DNA from: Planctomycetota bacterium
GTDB lineage: Bacteria; Planctomycetota; Phycisphaerae; WQYP01
DNA: 11,442 nucleotides
Direction: 5' to 3'
Assembly (NCBI GenBank): GCA_021785155.1
Contig: JAJYGE010000415.1
Location: 1 to 11,442, forward strand
Numbering within the stretch: the stretch's first letter is position 1; each line of letters starts with the position of its first letter. The translations under genes were made by a program, and so were the position numbers. Below are positions 1-7,381 of this stretch, piece by piece. Below the pieces are notes generated by a model. That model was not told the origin of the DNA and ran no database searches. It was given only the letters and a program-made list of their open reading frames with translations.

Positions 1-358
1 TATCGGCGGTCGTTCAAATGATATTGCGCTGATTTTCCGGCGCAACAGAATGTTGATTCCCGCCAGTCACAAAAGACACACGAAATGCCGAGATTTTCAT
101 CAGCCCAGGACCGGGGAGAGGTTCCGCGACGCAACGGCGATTGGGTGCATCAGGAGTTTAACAAGCTGTGACGCGGGTTACCCGTAAAAGGAGCATGGGT
201 GGGCTTACGGCACAATATCCGGAGGCGTGGGAGGTATGAGGAAATTTGCCGGTGAGGCGACCAATGAAAGAAGATGACGATTGCGGAGGTGGCCTTTCGG
301 CTGCAGGTGAGTTTAAGTGTCATGCACGGTTATTCAGGCGACTTGGCAACCCGGTTGG
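1..358. other. Gene-free left edge, nothing recognised
   Basis: I see no convincing gene in this stretch, which lies downstream of the last suf gene. Open frames on either strand are short, lack family motifs, and mostly lack a suitably placed ribosome binding site. Two tiny plus-strand frames do sit behind purine-rich motifs: ATG at 195, one base after AAGGAG, and ATG at 236, overlapping the previous stop as ATGA. They would encode only about 14 and 13 residues. No T-run terminator for the suf operon is visible just past 359. The stretch could be the decayed end of another gene or an untranslated element. Confidence 0.5.
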
Positions 359-1060
359 TTACAGCAGCCCCAGTTGCAACAGAGCCGCATCAGACATGCG
401 GTCTTTGCTCCAGGCGGGTTCCCAGACCAGATTAACTTTGGCGGTTTTAACATCTTCCACGCTTTCCACGGCCTGCTGAACGGCCGGCGGCATGGAACCG
501 GCGACAGGGCAGCCCGGAGCGGTGAGGGTCATGTCCACTGTGACCTGCTTTTCCGCGGATATATCGATGCGATAAATCAGTCCCAGGTCGTAAATGTTGA
601 CCGGAATTTCTGGATCAAAAATAGTCCGCAACTTTTCGATAATTGACGCCTCCAGTGCCTTGTTCTGCAGGGCATCGGTGATGGTGGTGCCGGTAATCGC
701 CGCAGTTGGGCCGGTGGACGGCGCGGAGGTACTGGGGGCGGGGGCGCTGGAATTGACGGGCAATTTTACCGCGTGCGGATTTTTGAATACAAATCCCCGG
801 CCAGATGGGGCATCGCGAAAATCAATTTCCGTGCCATCCAAACTCGGAAAACTCATGGGATCGGCGACAATGGTGATATCCAGAGACTGGCCAACCACAT
901 CATCCTCGTGCCGAACTTCCGTGAGGTCCAGCAGATAGTTAAATCCCTGCGCATTGCGGCCTTTAATGCCCACGCGTAGAACAGCCTTTTCACCCATCCC
1001 CTGATCTTTGAGAATTTTCTTTATTTCGATTGCGGCGAGATCAGTTAATGTTATGGACAT
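359..1060 (-). CDS. Degenerate A-type carrier domain fused to DUF59/SufT-like domain
   Basis: This 233-residue protein is the last gene of the suf cluster. Residues 1-100 follow the IscA/SufA/HesB fold: an early ITLTDLAA segment, LRVGIKG, a GFNYLLDL strand and the FKNP turn. The cluster ligands are missing: the usual GCSGF reads NAQGF (Ala37), and the C-terminal CGC motif is replaced around residues 98-104 by VKLPVNS. A Pro/Ser/Ala/Thr-rich linker (about 103-130) leads to a complete DUF59/MIP18 domain, residues 135-233, with DPEIPVNIYDLGLIY, TAPGCPV (Cys184, the only cysteine in the protein) and the family's closing WEPAWSKDRMS segment. DUF59 proteins such as SufT and PaaD help mature Fe-S proteins. 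By analogy with NfuA I infer that the N-terminal domain recognises clients and the C-terminal domain supplies maturation. The start is set by AGGA six bases upstream of ATG. Confidence 0.88.
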   Translation of the reverse strand: MSITLTDLAAIEIKKILKDQGMGEKAVLRVGIKGRNAQGFNYLLDLTEVRHEDDVVGQSLDITIVADPMSFPSLDGTEIDFRDAPSGRGFVFKNPHAVKLPVNSSAPAPSTSAPSTGPTAAITGTTITDALQNKALEASIIEKLRTIFDPEIPVNIYDLGLIYRIDISAEKQVTVDMTLTAPGCPVAGSMPPAVQQAVESVEDVKTAKVNLVWEPAWSKDRMSDAALLQLGLL

Positions 1061-1263
1061 GAGGTATCCTTTGTTAAGATTGCGGAAGATCGCCGTCAGG
1101 AGTAAGAATCATGAACATCGCATGGGGCCGACGTATTGGAAGCCATGCGGTCATTTTTAAGTCGCAAATTCATTCTCAAAACGGAAAATCTTTCTCCAAC
1201 TTCCAACGCCTGACATCCTAGTGCCCTGTTCCATCCGTAATTACGGGTGGAACAGGGCGCTAG
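1061..1263 (-). other. Intergenic gap between sufU and the terminal suf-cluster gene
   Basis: These 203 bases break an otherwise tightly spaced operon. They hold the 46-bp palindrome at 1218-1263 and no open frame of note. Reading toward the downstream gene, TTGAGA (1174-1179) is one base from a -35 consensus, but the best -10 candidate, AAAAAT (1153-1158), is only 15 bases away, so an internal promoter is weakly supported. The TTGAGA also resembles one half of the operator upstream of sufB, but no matching second half follows. The last gene may therefore be read by read-through, from its own promoter, or both. Confidence 0.4.
1218..1263. repeat. 46-bp near-perfect palindrome abutting the sufU stop
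   Basis: The two 23-base arms, CTAGTGCCCTGTTCC... and ...GGAACAGGGCGCTAG, meet at 1240/1241 with no spacer and differ at two positions. The element ends at the base next to the sufU stop codon. As minus-strand RNA the two differences are C-A mismatches; as plus-strand RNA both become U-G wobbles and the hairpin is unbroken. No T-run follows on either strand, so it is not a standard intrinsic terminator. It could be a REP/MITE-like mobile palindrome, an mRNA 3'-end stabiliser that lowers expression of the next gene, or a Rho-independent terminator of unusual type. Confidence 0.7.
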
Positions 1264-1716
1264 TCACTCCGTGGAAACGGCCCGAGGCTCATTTTTAATC
1301 GCCGCCTGCAGTGTGTGCCAGGGCAGCGTAGCGCATTTCACCCGCACCGGAAATTCCCGTACACCGGAAAATACCGCCAGCTTATCAAGCGATGTAATAT
1401 CAGGTTCCTGACCCATGGGGCTGGTGAGCATGGCATGAAACGAGTCAAAAAGAGGTTGTGCTTGCGCCAGTGTTTTGCCTTTGAGAGCTTCGGTCATCAT
1501 GGAAGCGGAGGCGGTCGAAATGGCACAACCGTTTCCGGTGAAGCTGATGTCCTCTATAACGCCATGGTTGATTTTCAGATACAGTTTGACGCGATCGCCG
1601 CAAAGCGGATTATGCCCATCGGCACTGGCTGTGGCGTCCGGCATGTCGTGCTTGTTCCGCGGTTTGCGGGTGTGATCCAGTATGGTCTGTTGATATAAAT
1701 CGCGCAAGTCGGACAT
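1264..1716 (-). CDS. sufU: SufU, IscU-like sulfur acceptor / scaffold protein
   Basis: SufU accepts sulfur from SufS and passes it to the SufBCD complex; in Firmicutes it is a zinc protein that acts as a sulfurtransferase. The 150-residue protein keeps the three IscU-type cysteines: Cys39 in NPLCGD (with Asp41), Cys64 in GNGCAIS and Cys128 in VKCATLPW. The insert of about 20 residues between the second and third cysteines (around LTSPMGQEPDITSLDKL) marks SufU rather than IscU. The His/Lys motif of IscU used for HscA recognition is absent, which fits the lack of hscA and hscB here. The ATG directly follows the sufS stop (TAAATG), so translation is likely coupled. Length and motifs are normal for the family. 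Confidence 0.95.
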   Translation of the reverse strand: MSDLRDLYQQTILDHTRKPRNKHDMPDATASADGHNPLCGDRVKLYLKINHGVIEDISFTGNGCAISTASASMMTEALKGKTLAQAQPLFDSFHAMLTSPMGQEPDITSLDKLAVFSGVREFPVRVKCATLPWHTLQAAIKNEPRAVSTE

Positions 1717-2985
1717 TTAGTTAAAAACCTCTTTGACTTTCTCAATCGCGGCAACCAACCGATCAATATCCTCGTGGGTATTATAAAACGCCAGGGACGC
1801 GCGCGCGGTGGCCGGAATGTTATAGCGATCCATCAGCGGCTGGCAACAGTGATGGCCCGTGCGGATGGCCACACCCGCACCATCGACAATCGTGCCGATA
1901 TCATGGGGATGAATATTTTCCATCACAAAGGAAATTACCGCGGCTTTTTCCGGAGCCGTACCAATGATGCGCAGGCCCGAAATTTTCTCCAGCTTTTCCG
2001 TGGCGTACATCAGCAGGTCATGTTCATATCGGGCAATGGCGTCCATGCCGATGCCGTTGAGATAATCAATCGCCACGCCCAATCCGATGGCCCCGGCAAT
2101 GTGCGGTGTGCCGGCTTCAAATTTATGCGGCACCTCGTTCCAGGTTGATCCGGCAAAAGAAACGCTGCTGATCATGTCGCCGCCCCCCTGATAAGGCGGC
2201 ATTTTCTCCAGGAGGTCATACTTGGCCCACAATGCGCCGATGCCCGTAGGCGCGCACATTTTATGCCCGGAAAATACAAAAAAGTCGCAACCGAGTTTTT
2301 GCACGTCAATGGCCAGATGGGCGATCGACTGTGCGCCATCCACCAGTACCGGAATGCCGCGACCGTGCGCAATGGAGACGATGTGCTCAATGGGATTGAT
2401 TGTGCCCATGGCATTGGAAACATGCGTAACAGCCACCAGCCGCGTGCGATCGGAAAGCAGGCCGTGATAATGATCCAGCAGCAGTTCCCCGGAATCGGAA
2501 ATCGGAATAATCTTCAGAATCGCTCCGGTTCGCCGCGCCAGCAATTGCCAGGGAACAATGTTGGAGTGGTGTTCCATTTCCGAAAGAATGATTTCATCGC
2601 CACCGCGGATATTTTCCATGCCCCACGTGGCGGCAACCAAATTGATCGCTTCGGTTGCGCCGCGGAGAAATACAATTTCCTTCGCGGACGGCGCATTGAT
2701 AAAGCGGGCGACTTTTTCCCTTGCGGCTTCATACGCGGCGGTGGCGTCCACGCTCAATTGATATACGCCCCGGTGAATATTGGAGTTGTAATTGGTGTAG
2801 TACCGCGCCGTGGCGGCGATAACCGCCTGCGGCTTCTGGCTGGTGGCGGCATTATCCAGATACGTCAACGGCTTGCCATGGGACTGCGTTTGCAGCAACG
2901 GAAAATCAGCACGAATGACACCCACGTCGAAACCTTTTGGTTCAACGGTCTTGATACGCGATGGCTTTTCAGCGGTGGTCGTCAT
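1717..2985 (-). CDS. sufS: SufS, group II cysteine desulfurase
   Basis: SufS is a PLP enzyme that converts cysteine to alanine and holds the released sulfur as a persulfide for SufU. In this 422-residue protein YLDNAATSQKP (42-52) is the N-terminal family signature, EMEHHSN (136-142) carries the histidine that stacks on PLP, DGAQS (216-220) carries the cofactor-binding aspartate, and SGHKMCAPTG (239-248) holds the Schiff-base Lys242. The active-site loop RTGHHCCQP places the catalytic residue at Cys380; the next position, usually Ala, is Cys381. The short loop after the catalytic cysteine is the group II form. The start ATG overlaps the sufD stop by 4 bases (ATGA), so the two genes are probably translationally coupled. 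The upstream Shine-Dalgarno is weak (AGGCG), in keeping with coupling. Confidence 0.96.
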   Translation of the reverse strand: MTTTAEKPSRIKTVEPKGFDVGVIRADFPLLQTQSHGKPLTYLDNAATSQKPQAVIAATARYYTNYNSNIHRGVYQLSVDATAAYEAAREKVARFINAPSAKEIVFLRGATEAINLVAATWGMENIRGGDEIILSEMEHHSNIVPWQLLARRTGAILKIIPISDSGELLLDHYHGLLSDRTRLVAVTHVSNAMGTINPIEHIVSIAHGRGIPVLVDGAQSIAHLAIDVQKLGCDFFVFSGHKMCAPTGIGALWAKYDLLEKMPPYQGGGDMISSVSFAGSTWNEVPHKFEAGTPHIAGAIGLGVAIDYLNGIGMDAIARYEHDLLMYATEKLEKISGLRIIGTAPEKAAVISFVMENIHPHDIGTIVDGAGVAIRTGHHCCQPLMDRYNIPATARASLAFYNTHEDIDRLVAAIEKVKEVFN

Positions 2986-4301
2986 CGTTGCGCCTGATCC
3001 AGATGCAGCCGATGTAATTCAGCCGCGACAAATTCTTCCAGATATTCTCTCATGCCGGTATGCCAGATACGCAACAGCACATCGCGGGCAAAGGCGTAGG
3101 TCAGCAAGGCTCCCGCGTCGGCGGCGGCAACCCCACGCGACCGCAGATAGAACAATTGTTCTTCATCCAGCGGGCCGGTGGTGGAACCATGGGTGCATTT
3201 CACATCATCGGCGTAAATTTCAAGCTGTGGCTGTGAATTCATCACCGCATCATCCGACAGCAGAATCGTTTTACTGGTCTGCTTGGAGTCGGTTTTCTGG
3301 GCGTCCGGGCGCACCAGAATTTTGCCCCGGAATACCGCGCTGGCGTGGCCACCGAGAAGGTTTTTGTACATTTCATGGCTGGGGCAGTTTTCTCGGGCAT
3401 GGTCCAGCATGGTGTGATTGTCGATATGCTGATCGCCCGTAGCCAGAGTTAAGCCATTGAGCGTGGCCTCGGCAAACGGCTCCGCCAACAGCACCTTCAT
3501 ATTGTTGCGGACCAGATGACCCCCGGTATTGACCACCAGAGATTGCATGGCGGCATGTTCATGAAGATGAATGGCTTCGTTGGCGATATGAAATGCGGCA
3601 GGGCTTTCGCGCTGCAATTTTATCAGCTCAACTTTTGCATTCTGGCCGACGTCCATTTCCAACACTGTGTTGCACAGGGTGGAATGCGATGAAAATCCGG
3701 CGTAACTCTGCACGATGGTCGCACGGTTGTTCGAACCGATAATCAGCAGATTTCGCGGATGCACCATCACCGGATGATCGTGTCTGGAAGTTACCCAAAG
3801 CAGATGGACCAGTCCGAGTTCGCCTTGATCAGGCGGAATATAAATAAATGCGCCATCCTCAAATCCGGCCAGATTCATCGCGGAAAAGCCATTGGCTTCC
3901 GCCGGCATCGCACCGCTCAAAAACCGCTGAACGCGATCCCCATGGTTATGCATCGCCTGCCGGAGCGTAAGCACTTCCACCTTCCCGTCAACGCCGGATA
4001 GTTCGGGAGCGAAACGTCCATCGACAAATACCATCTGCTGGGCACCCAATTTTTTAAGGCACAGGCCTTTGATGTGATCGGGGGTCAATGTGCTTCCGCC
4101 GCTGGGCACGGTGAAGTTTATTTTGGCAATCGGCGCGGTATTGGTCAGGCGCCATTCTTCATGCGTAACGGGCGGCAAGCCAAGGGCGTCGAAGGTTTCC
4201 GCCGCGCGCTGCCGCATGTCATGCAGCCAATCCGCGCCGTAATACTGACCGGTTACGGGAACTGGTTTAGCTGATTGGGGACCTGTGGTCGTGGCGATCA
4301 T
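2982..4301 (-). CDS. sufD: SufD, SufBC2D complex subunit
   Basis: SufD pairs with SufB on the SufC ATPase dimer to form the cluster-building SufBC2D complex, and is linked to iron entry. The 439-residue product has the SufB/SufD beta-helix core and the C-terminal KCTHGSTTG...DEEQLFYLRSRGV block. His371 in that block aligns with E. coli His360, which is required for in vivo cluster formation. A longer in-frame reading exists, but it begins at TTG (4364) inside sufC; I chose ATG at 4301 because GGAG lies five bases upstream and the product then begins with a normal SufD N-terminus. It starts 32 bases after sufC and overlaps sufS by 4 bases. The N-terminal region, with EEWRLTNT, is also typical of the family. 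Confidence 0.94.
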   Translation of the reverse strand: MIATTTGPQSAKPVPVTGQYYGADWLHDMRQRAAETFDALGLPPVTHEEWRLTNTAPIAKINFTVPSGGSTLTPDHIKGLCLKKLGAQQMVFVDGRFAPELSGVDGKVEVLTLRQAMHNHGDRVQRFLSGAMPAEANGFSAMNLAGFEDGAFIYIPPDQGELGLVHLLWVTSRHDHPVMVHPRNLLIIGSNNRATIVQSYAGFSSHSTLCNTVLEMDVGQNAKVELIKLQRESPAAFHIANEAIHLHEHAAMQSLVVNTGGHLVRNNMKVLLAEPFAEATLNGLTLATGDQHIDNHTMLDHARENCPSHEMYKNLLGGHASAVFRGKILVRPDAQKTDSKQTSKTILLSDDAVMNSQPQLEIYADDVKCTHGSTTGPLDEEQLFYLRSRGVAAADAGALLTYAFARDVLLRIWHTGMREYLEEFVAAELHRLHLDQAQR

Positions 4302-4305
4302 AATT

Positions 4306-4313
4306 ACTCCGGG
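4306..4313 (-). promoter_or_regulatory. Ribosome binding site fixing the sufD start
   Basis: On the minus strand GGAG at 4310-4307 is followed by TAATT and then ATG at 4301. This selects the 439-residue form over a longer TTG-initiated reading that would run back into sufC. Confidence 0.75.
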
Positions 4314-4333
4314 TGTCTTTATCTTCTTGATTA

Positions 4334-5095
4334 TCAGGCGGCAGCGCCGGTATTTTCCAGCCAACTGTAACCGCGTTTTTCCAGTTCCAGCGCCAAGTGT
4401 TTGTCGCCGGATTTAACAATTTTTCCATCGCACAACACATGCACAAAATCAGGGACGATGTAGTCCAGCAACCGCTGATAGTGCGTGACGACCAGAATCG
4501 CCCGTTCCGGAGACCGCAGCGCGTTGACGCCGTTGGCGACAATTTTCAGAGCGTCAATATCCAGACCGGAATCGGTTTCATCCAGAATGGCGAACTTGGG
4601 ATTCAAAACCGCCATCTGAAAAATCTCGTTGCGCTTTTTCTCTCCACCGGAAAATCCTTCATTCACCGAGCGGCTGAGAAACGTCTTATCCATTTCCAAT
4701 AATGCCATTTTTTCTTTAACCATTTTGAGGAAATCCATGGCGTCAAGTTCTTCCAGACCATGATGCTTGCGAATGGCGTTTACCGCGGCCTTGAGGAAGT
4801 AGCTGGTGGTGACGCCTGGAATTTCAACCGGATATTGGAACGCCATAAACAGGCCTTCACAGGCCCGTTCCTCCGCGGATAAATCCAACAGGTCTTTACC
4901 ATCGAAAGTGACACCGCCGCCGGTTACGGTATAGGTTTCCCGCCCCGCCAATACGGAAGAAAGCGTACTTTTACCCGAGCCGTTAGGCCCCATGATGGCG
5001 TGGACTTCACCGGGATTGATGGTCAGATCAATGCCCTTGAGTATCTGCTTGCCACCCACCGCGGCCTGTAAATTTTTAATTTCAACCAATGCCAT
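4334..5095 (-). CDS. sufC: SufC, ABC-type ATPase of the SUF complex
   Basis: SufC is a soluble ABC ATPase that powers SufB/SufD rearrangement during cluster assembly. The 253 residues show Walker A GPNGSGKS (36-43), the Q-loop at Gln87 in AFQYPVEIPGV, the signature SGGEKKRNE (149-157), Walker B with AILDETDSGLD (169-179, catalytic Glu173) and the H-loop His205 in VVTHYQRLL. The GEKKRNE signature and the TDSGLDIDAL stretch are specific to SufC among ABC proteins. I start it at ATG 5095 (MALVEIKNL, the normal SufC N-terminus), with GGAAG nine bases upstream. An upstream in-frame ATG at 5170, five bases after sufB, would add 25 residues but has no visible ribosome binding site. An 80-base gap separates it from sufB. 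Confidence 0.96.
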   Translation of the reverse strand: MALVEIKNLQAAVGGKQILKGIDLTINPGEVHAIMGPNGSGKSTLSSVLAGRETYTVTGGGVTFDGKDLLDLSAEERACEGLFMAFQYPVEIPGVTTSYFLKAAVNAIRKHHGLEELDAMDFLKMVKEKMALLEMDKTFLSRSVNEGFSGGEKKRNEIFQMAVLNPKFAILDETDSGLDIDALKIVANGVNALRSPERAILVVTHYQRLLDYIVPDFVHVLCDGKIVKSGDKHLALELEKRGYSWLENTGAAA

Positions 5096-5138
5096 AAACG
5101 TTGCTTCCTTTTTAAATGAGATCAAGAGTTCAATTCGC

Positions 5139-5164
5139 CGGTCCATACTGCTGGTCGGGGACCG
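5139..5164 (-). other. Small hairpin between sufB and sufC
   Basis: CGGTCC and GGACCG form a 6-bp stem with a 14-base loop in the 80-base gap. A competing fold pairs GGTC (5153-5156) with GACC (5160-5163). No T-run follows, so it is not an obvious terminator. It could stabilise or space the mRNA, or be chance. Confidence 0.25.
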
Positions 5165-5175
5165 TCGCATTTGGT

Positions 5176-6618
5176 TTATCCGACACTGCCTTCAAGGCTT
5201 ACGCCCAGTAATTTCTGGGCTTCAACCGCAAATTCCATCGGCAATTCCCGGAACACTTCCTTGCAGAAGCCGTTGATAATCAAATTCACGGCGTCCTCCA
5301 GCGAAATGCCGCGTTGCTTGCAGTAAAAAAGCTGATCCTCGCCAATTTTGGAGGTCGATGCTTCATGTTCCGCCTTGGAACTGGTGTTCCGCACTTCAAT
5401 ATACGGGAACGTGTGGGCACCACATTTATCGCCCAGCAGCAGCGAATCACACTGGGTGTAATTGCGGGCATTGGCGGCGTTTTTCAAAATCTTTATCAGG
5501 CCGCGGTAGGTGTTCTGTCCCTTCCCCGCCGAGATTCCCTTGGCCACCACGGTGCTGCGGGTATTTTTCCCGATATGGATCATTTTGGTGCCGGTATCAG
5601 CCTGCTGCATGTTGTTGGTCAGCGCCACGGAATAAAATTCTCCGATGGAATTATCACCCTGCAAAATGACACTGGGATATTTCCAGGTAATCGCCGATCC
5701 GGTTTCCACCTGCGTCCAGGAAATGCGGGCACTATCCATACATTTGCCGCGTTTGGTGACAAAATTGTAAATTCCTCCTTTTCCTTCTTTATCCCCCGGG
5801 TACCAGTTTTGCACAGTGGAATATTTAATTTGCGCACCTTTAAGCGCCACAAGTTCCACTACCGCGGCGTGAAGCTGATTTTCATCCCGCATCGGGGCGG
5901 TGCAACCTTCAAGATAACTGACATACGCCCCTTCATCAGCGATGATAAGGGTGCGTTCAAACTGTCCGGTATTTTTGGCATTGATCCGGAAATAGGTGGA
6001 CAATTCCATCGGGCAGCGCACGCCCTTGGGCACGTAACAGAATGAGCCATCGCTGAAAACCGCGGAATTCAGGGTGGCATAAAAATTATCCGAGTAGGGC
6101 ACCACCGAACCGAGATACTTGCGGATCAGTTCCGGATGCTTCTGCACGGCTTCGGAAAATGAGCAGAAAATCACGCCCATTTCTCCCAGCTTTTCTTTGA
6201 AAGTCGTAGCGACCGATACGCTGTCAAATACGGCATCGACCGCCACGCCGGCAAAAATTTTCTGCTCTTCCAGCGGCACGCCGAGCTTCTTGTAGGTGCT
6301 CAGCAGCTCCGGGTCTACTTCATCAAGGCTTTTAAGCTGCTTTTTGGGCTTGGGAGCGGAATAATAAATGATATCCTGAAAATTGATTTCCGGATATTTT
6401 ACATTGGGCCACCGGGGTTCGGTCATGGTCAGCCAATGGCGATAGGCCTTGAGCCGCCATTCGGTCATAAATTCCGGTTCATTTTTGCGTTTTGAAATCG
6501 CACGGACAATATCTTCGTTCAAGCCTTTGGGCAGGGCATCGGCGTCAATATCGGTGACGAACCCCCATTTATATTCCTGATTGGCCAGTGTTTCTATTGT
6601 GCCTTCATCTGTCGGCAT
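5176..6618 (-). CDS. sufB: SufB, core scaffold subunit of the SUF complex
   Basis: SufB is the scaffold on which the nascent Fe-S cluster forms. The 480-residue protein is close to the E. coli form (495) and keeps its C-terminal block: [39 protein letters not shown] and the ending [19 protein letters not shown]. Counting from the C-terminus, Cys390 aligns with E. coli Cys405, the sulfur acceptor and cluster ligand, and Glu419 with Glu434. The N-terminal [12 protein letters not shown] segment is also standard. I place the start at ATG 6618, with AGGGG seven bases upstream. A longer in-frame reading opens with TTG at 6663, only about 20 bases from the predicted transcription start, and adds 15 residues unlike SufB. 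It is the first gene of the operon, directly downstream of the promoter and operator at 6688-6735. Confidence 0.96.
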   Translation of the reverse strand: MPTDEGTIETLANQEYKWGFVTDIDADALPKGLNEDIVRAISKRKNEPEFMTEWRLKAYRHWLTMTEPRWPNVKYPEINFQDIIYYSAPKPKKQLKSLDEVDPELLSTYKKLGVPLEEQKIFAGVAVDAVFDSVSVATTFKEKLGEMGVIFCSFSEAVQKHPELIRKYLGSVVPYSDNFYATLNSAVFSDGSFCYVPKGVRCPMELSTYFRINAKNTGQFERTLIIADEGAYVSYLEGCTAPMRDENQLHAAVVELVALKGAQIKYSTVQNWYPGDKEGKGGIYNFVTKRGKCMDSARISWTQVETGSAITWKYPSVILQGDNSIGEFYSVALTNNMQQADTGTKMIHIGKNTRSTVVAKGISAGKGQNTYRGLIKILKNAANARNYTQCDSLLLGDKCGAHTFPYIEVRNTSSKAEHEASTSKIGEDQLFYCKQRGISLEDAVNLIINGFCKEVFRELPMEFAVEAQKLLGVSLEGSVG

Positions 6619-6625
6619 GGTGTAA

Positions 6626-6630
6626 CCCCT
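6626..6630 (-). promoter_or_regulatory. Ribosome binding site fixing the sufB start
   Basis: AGGGG followed by a seven-base spacer (TTACACC) precedes ATG 6618 on the minus strand. No comparable motif precedes the upstream TTG at 6663. Confidence 0.7.
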
Positions 6631-6687
6631 AAAAACAGGCCAATCCGCAAGGATCGCCTGCAAAAGTCCAGCAACATTCTCTGAATT

Positions 6688-6716
6688 ATGTTAGGGATTC
6701 AATCGCAGTATGTCAA
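6688..6716 (-). promoter_or_regulatory. Sigma-70-type promoter of the suf operon
   Basis: On the minus strand a perfect -35 box TTGACA (6716-6711) is followed by a 17-base spacer and TAACAT (6693-6688), which matches 4 of 6 positions of the -10 consensus. Transcription would begin near 6680 and leave a leader of about 62 bases before the sufB ATG. The -35 shares its first two bases with the inverted repeat at 6715-6735, so a bound regulator could directly affect polymerase. This is sequence pattern only; no start site is known. Confidence 0.65.
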
Positions 6717-6735
6717 TTGAGACTGCGTCTCAATT
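6715..6735. promoter_or_regulatory. Perfect inverted repeat, probable suf operator
   Basis: AATTGAGAC and GTCTCAATT form two perfect 9-base arms around a 3-base centre. It lies between the def stop and the suf promoter and overlaps the -35 box by two bases. Its core, TGAGACG-C-AGTCTCA, fits the 7-1-7 layout of Fur-family boxes (TGATAAT-N-ATTATCA), agreeing at 10 of the 14 defined positions. Control of suf genes by iron or redox regulators (Fur, IscR, SufR) is well established in other bacteria; assignment to Fur here is inference. As RNA it could also form a 9-bp hairpin after def, but no T-run follows. Confidence 0.6.
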
Positions 6736-6742
6736 AAAGATA

Positions 6743-7336
6743 TTACTTCGATTTCGTTTTCTCTTCGAGATCCCGCAGTTTTTTGCCAATGGCAATTCGC
6801 GCACTGGGCGGCATTCGGTTAATAATCAGCACACCATCAAGATGGTCATTTTCATGTTGCGCGATCCGTGCGGTAAAATCCTCCAATGACAATGAGATTG
6901 GCGAGCCGTGCGGATCGTACCCCGTTAGCTTGATGCGTTTCGCACGCACAACCTGCCCGCGAATTCCCGGTAACGACAGACAGCCTTCCTCCGCTTCCGC
7001 CGTTTCAGATTCCAGTTCCACAACCGGGTTAATCACGGCGATCGCTTCCGCCGCCTTGCTTTTTTCCCCCATAACAAACAACCTTAACGGCAGACCCACC
7101 TGCGGTGCCGCCAGACCCACCCCCTCGTGTGATTCCATAAGTTGCTTCATGCGTTCAATGACCTGCAGAAGCCATGCATCAATTTTTTCCACATCAACGG
7201 CCCGGCGCGTCAAAACCGTATCGGGCCAAACCACGATTTCCAGCGTTTGCGGATCGGGAAGAGGTGGCAACGCCACCGGCTTCGGGGCCATTGGGTCTTT
7301 GCGCTTGTGGCGTTTTGGGGTATTCGTGCGACTCAT
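6743..7336 (-). CDS. def: Peptide deformylase
   Basis: This metalloenzyme removes the formyl group from the N-terminal methionine of new proteins. All three family motifs are present in the 197-residue protein: GVGLAAPQ (73-79 region), EGCLSLP (117-123, metal ligand Cys119) and QHENDHLDG (160-168, with His161, catalytic Glu162 and His165). The roughly 30-residue N-terminal extension, first basic (PKRHKRKD) and then proline-rich (PPLPDP), is longer than in E. coli. Translation could instead begin at the internal Met16. ATG 7336 is preferred because AGGA lies four bases upstream. The C-terminus ends in a charged, lysine-rich helix. It sits on the same strand as the suf operon, 124 bases before sufB, with its own apparent unit; the suf promoter lies in between. 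Confidence 0.95.
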   Translation of the reverse strand: MSRTNTPKRHKRKDPMAPKPVALPPLPDPQTLEIVVWPDTVLTRRAVDVEKIDAWLLQVIERMKQLMESHEGVGLAAPQVGLPLRLFVMGEKSKAAEAIAVINPVVELESETAEAEEGCLSLPGIRGQVVRAKRIKLTGYDPHGSPISLSLEDFTARIAQHENDHLDGVLIINRMPPSARIAIGKKLRDLEEKTKSK

Positions 7337-7381
7337 AATGTCCTTTTATCACTCATCAAGCGTCCTGTTTTCCCGGTAAAT

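Noticed and set aside
14..100. 28-residue minus-strand frame from ATG 100
   Set aside because: No ribosome binding site, no recognisable sequence and very short.
2263..3442. Long plus-strand frames opposite sufS and sufD
   Set aside because: They mirror genes with strong family motifs on the minus strand and show no domain signature of their own.
4334..5170. Longer sufC reading from ATG 5170
   Set aside because: It adds 25 residues unlike SufC and lacks a ribosome binding site; MALVEIKNL at 5095 is the usual N-terminus and has GGAAG upstream.
5176..6663. Longer sufB reading from TTG 6663
   Set aside because: The start is TTG near the predicted transcription start with no Shine-Dalgarno; ATG 6618 has AGGGG at good spacing.
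6715..6735. Intrinsic terminator for def
   Set aside because: The 9-bp stem is not followed by a T-run and it abuts a consensus -35 box, so an operator is more likely.
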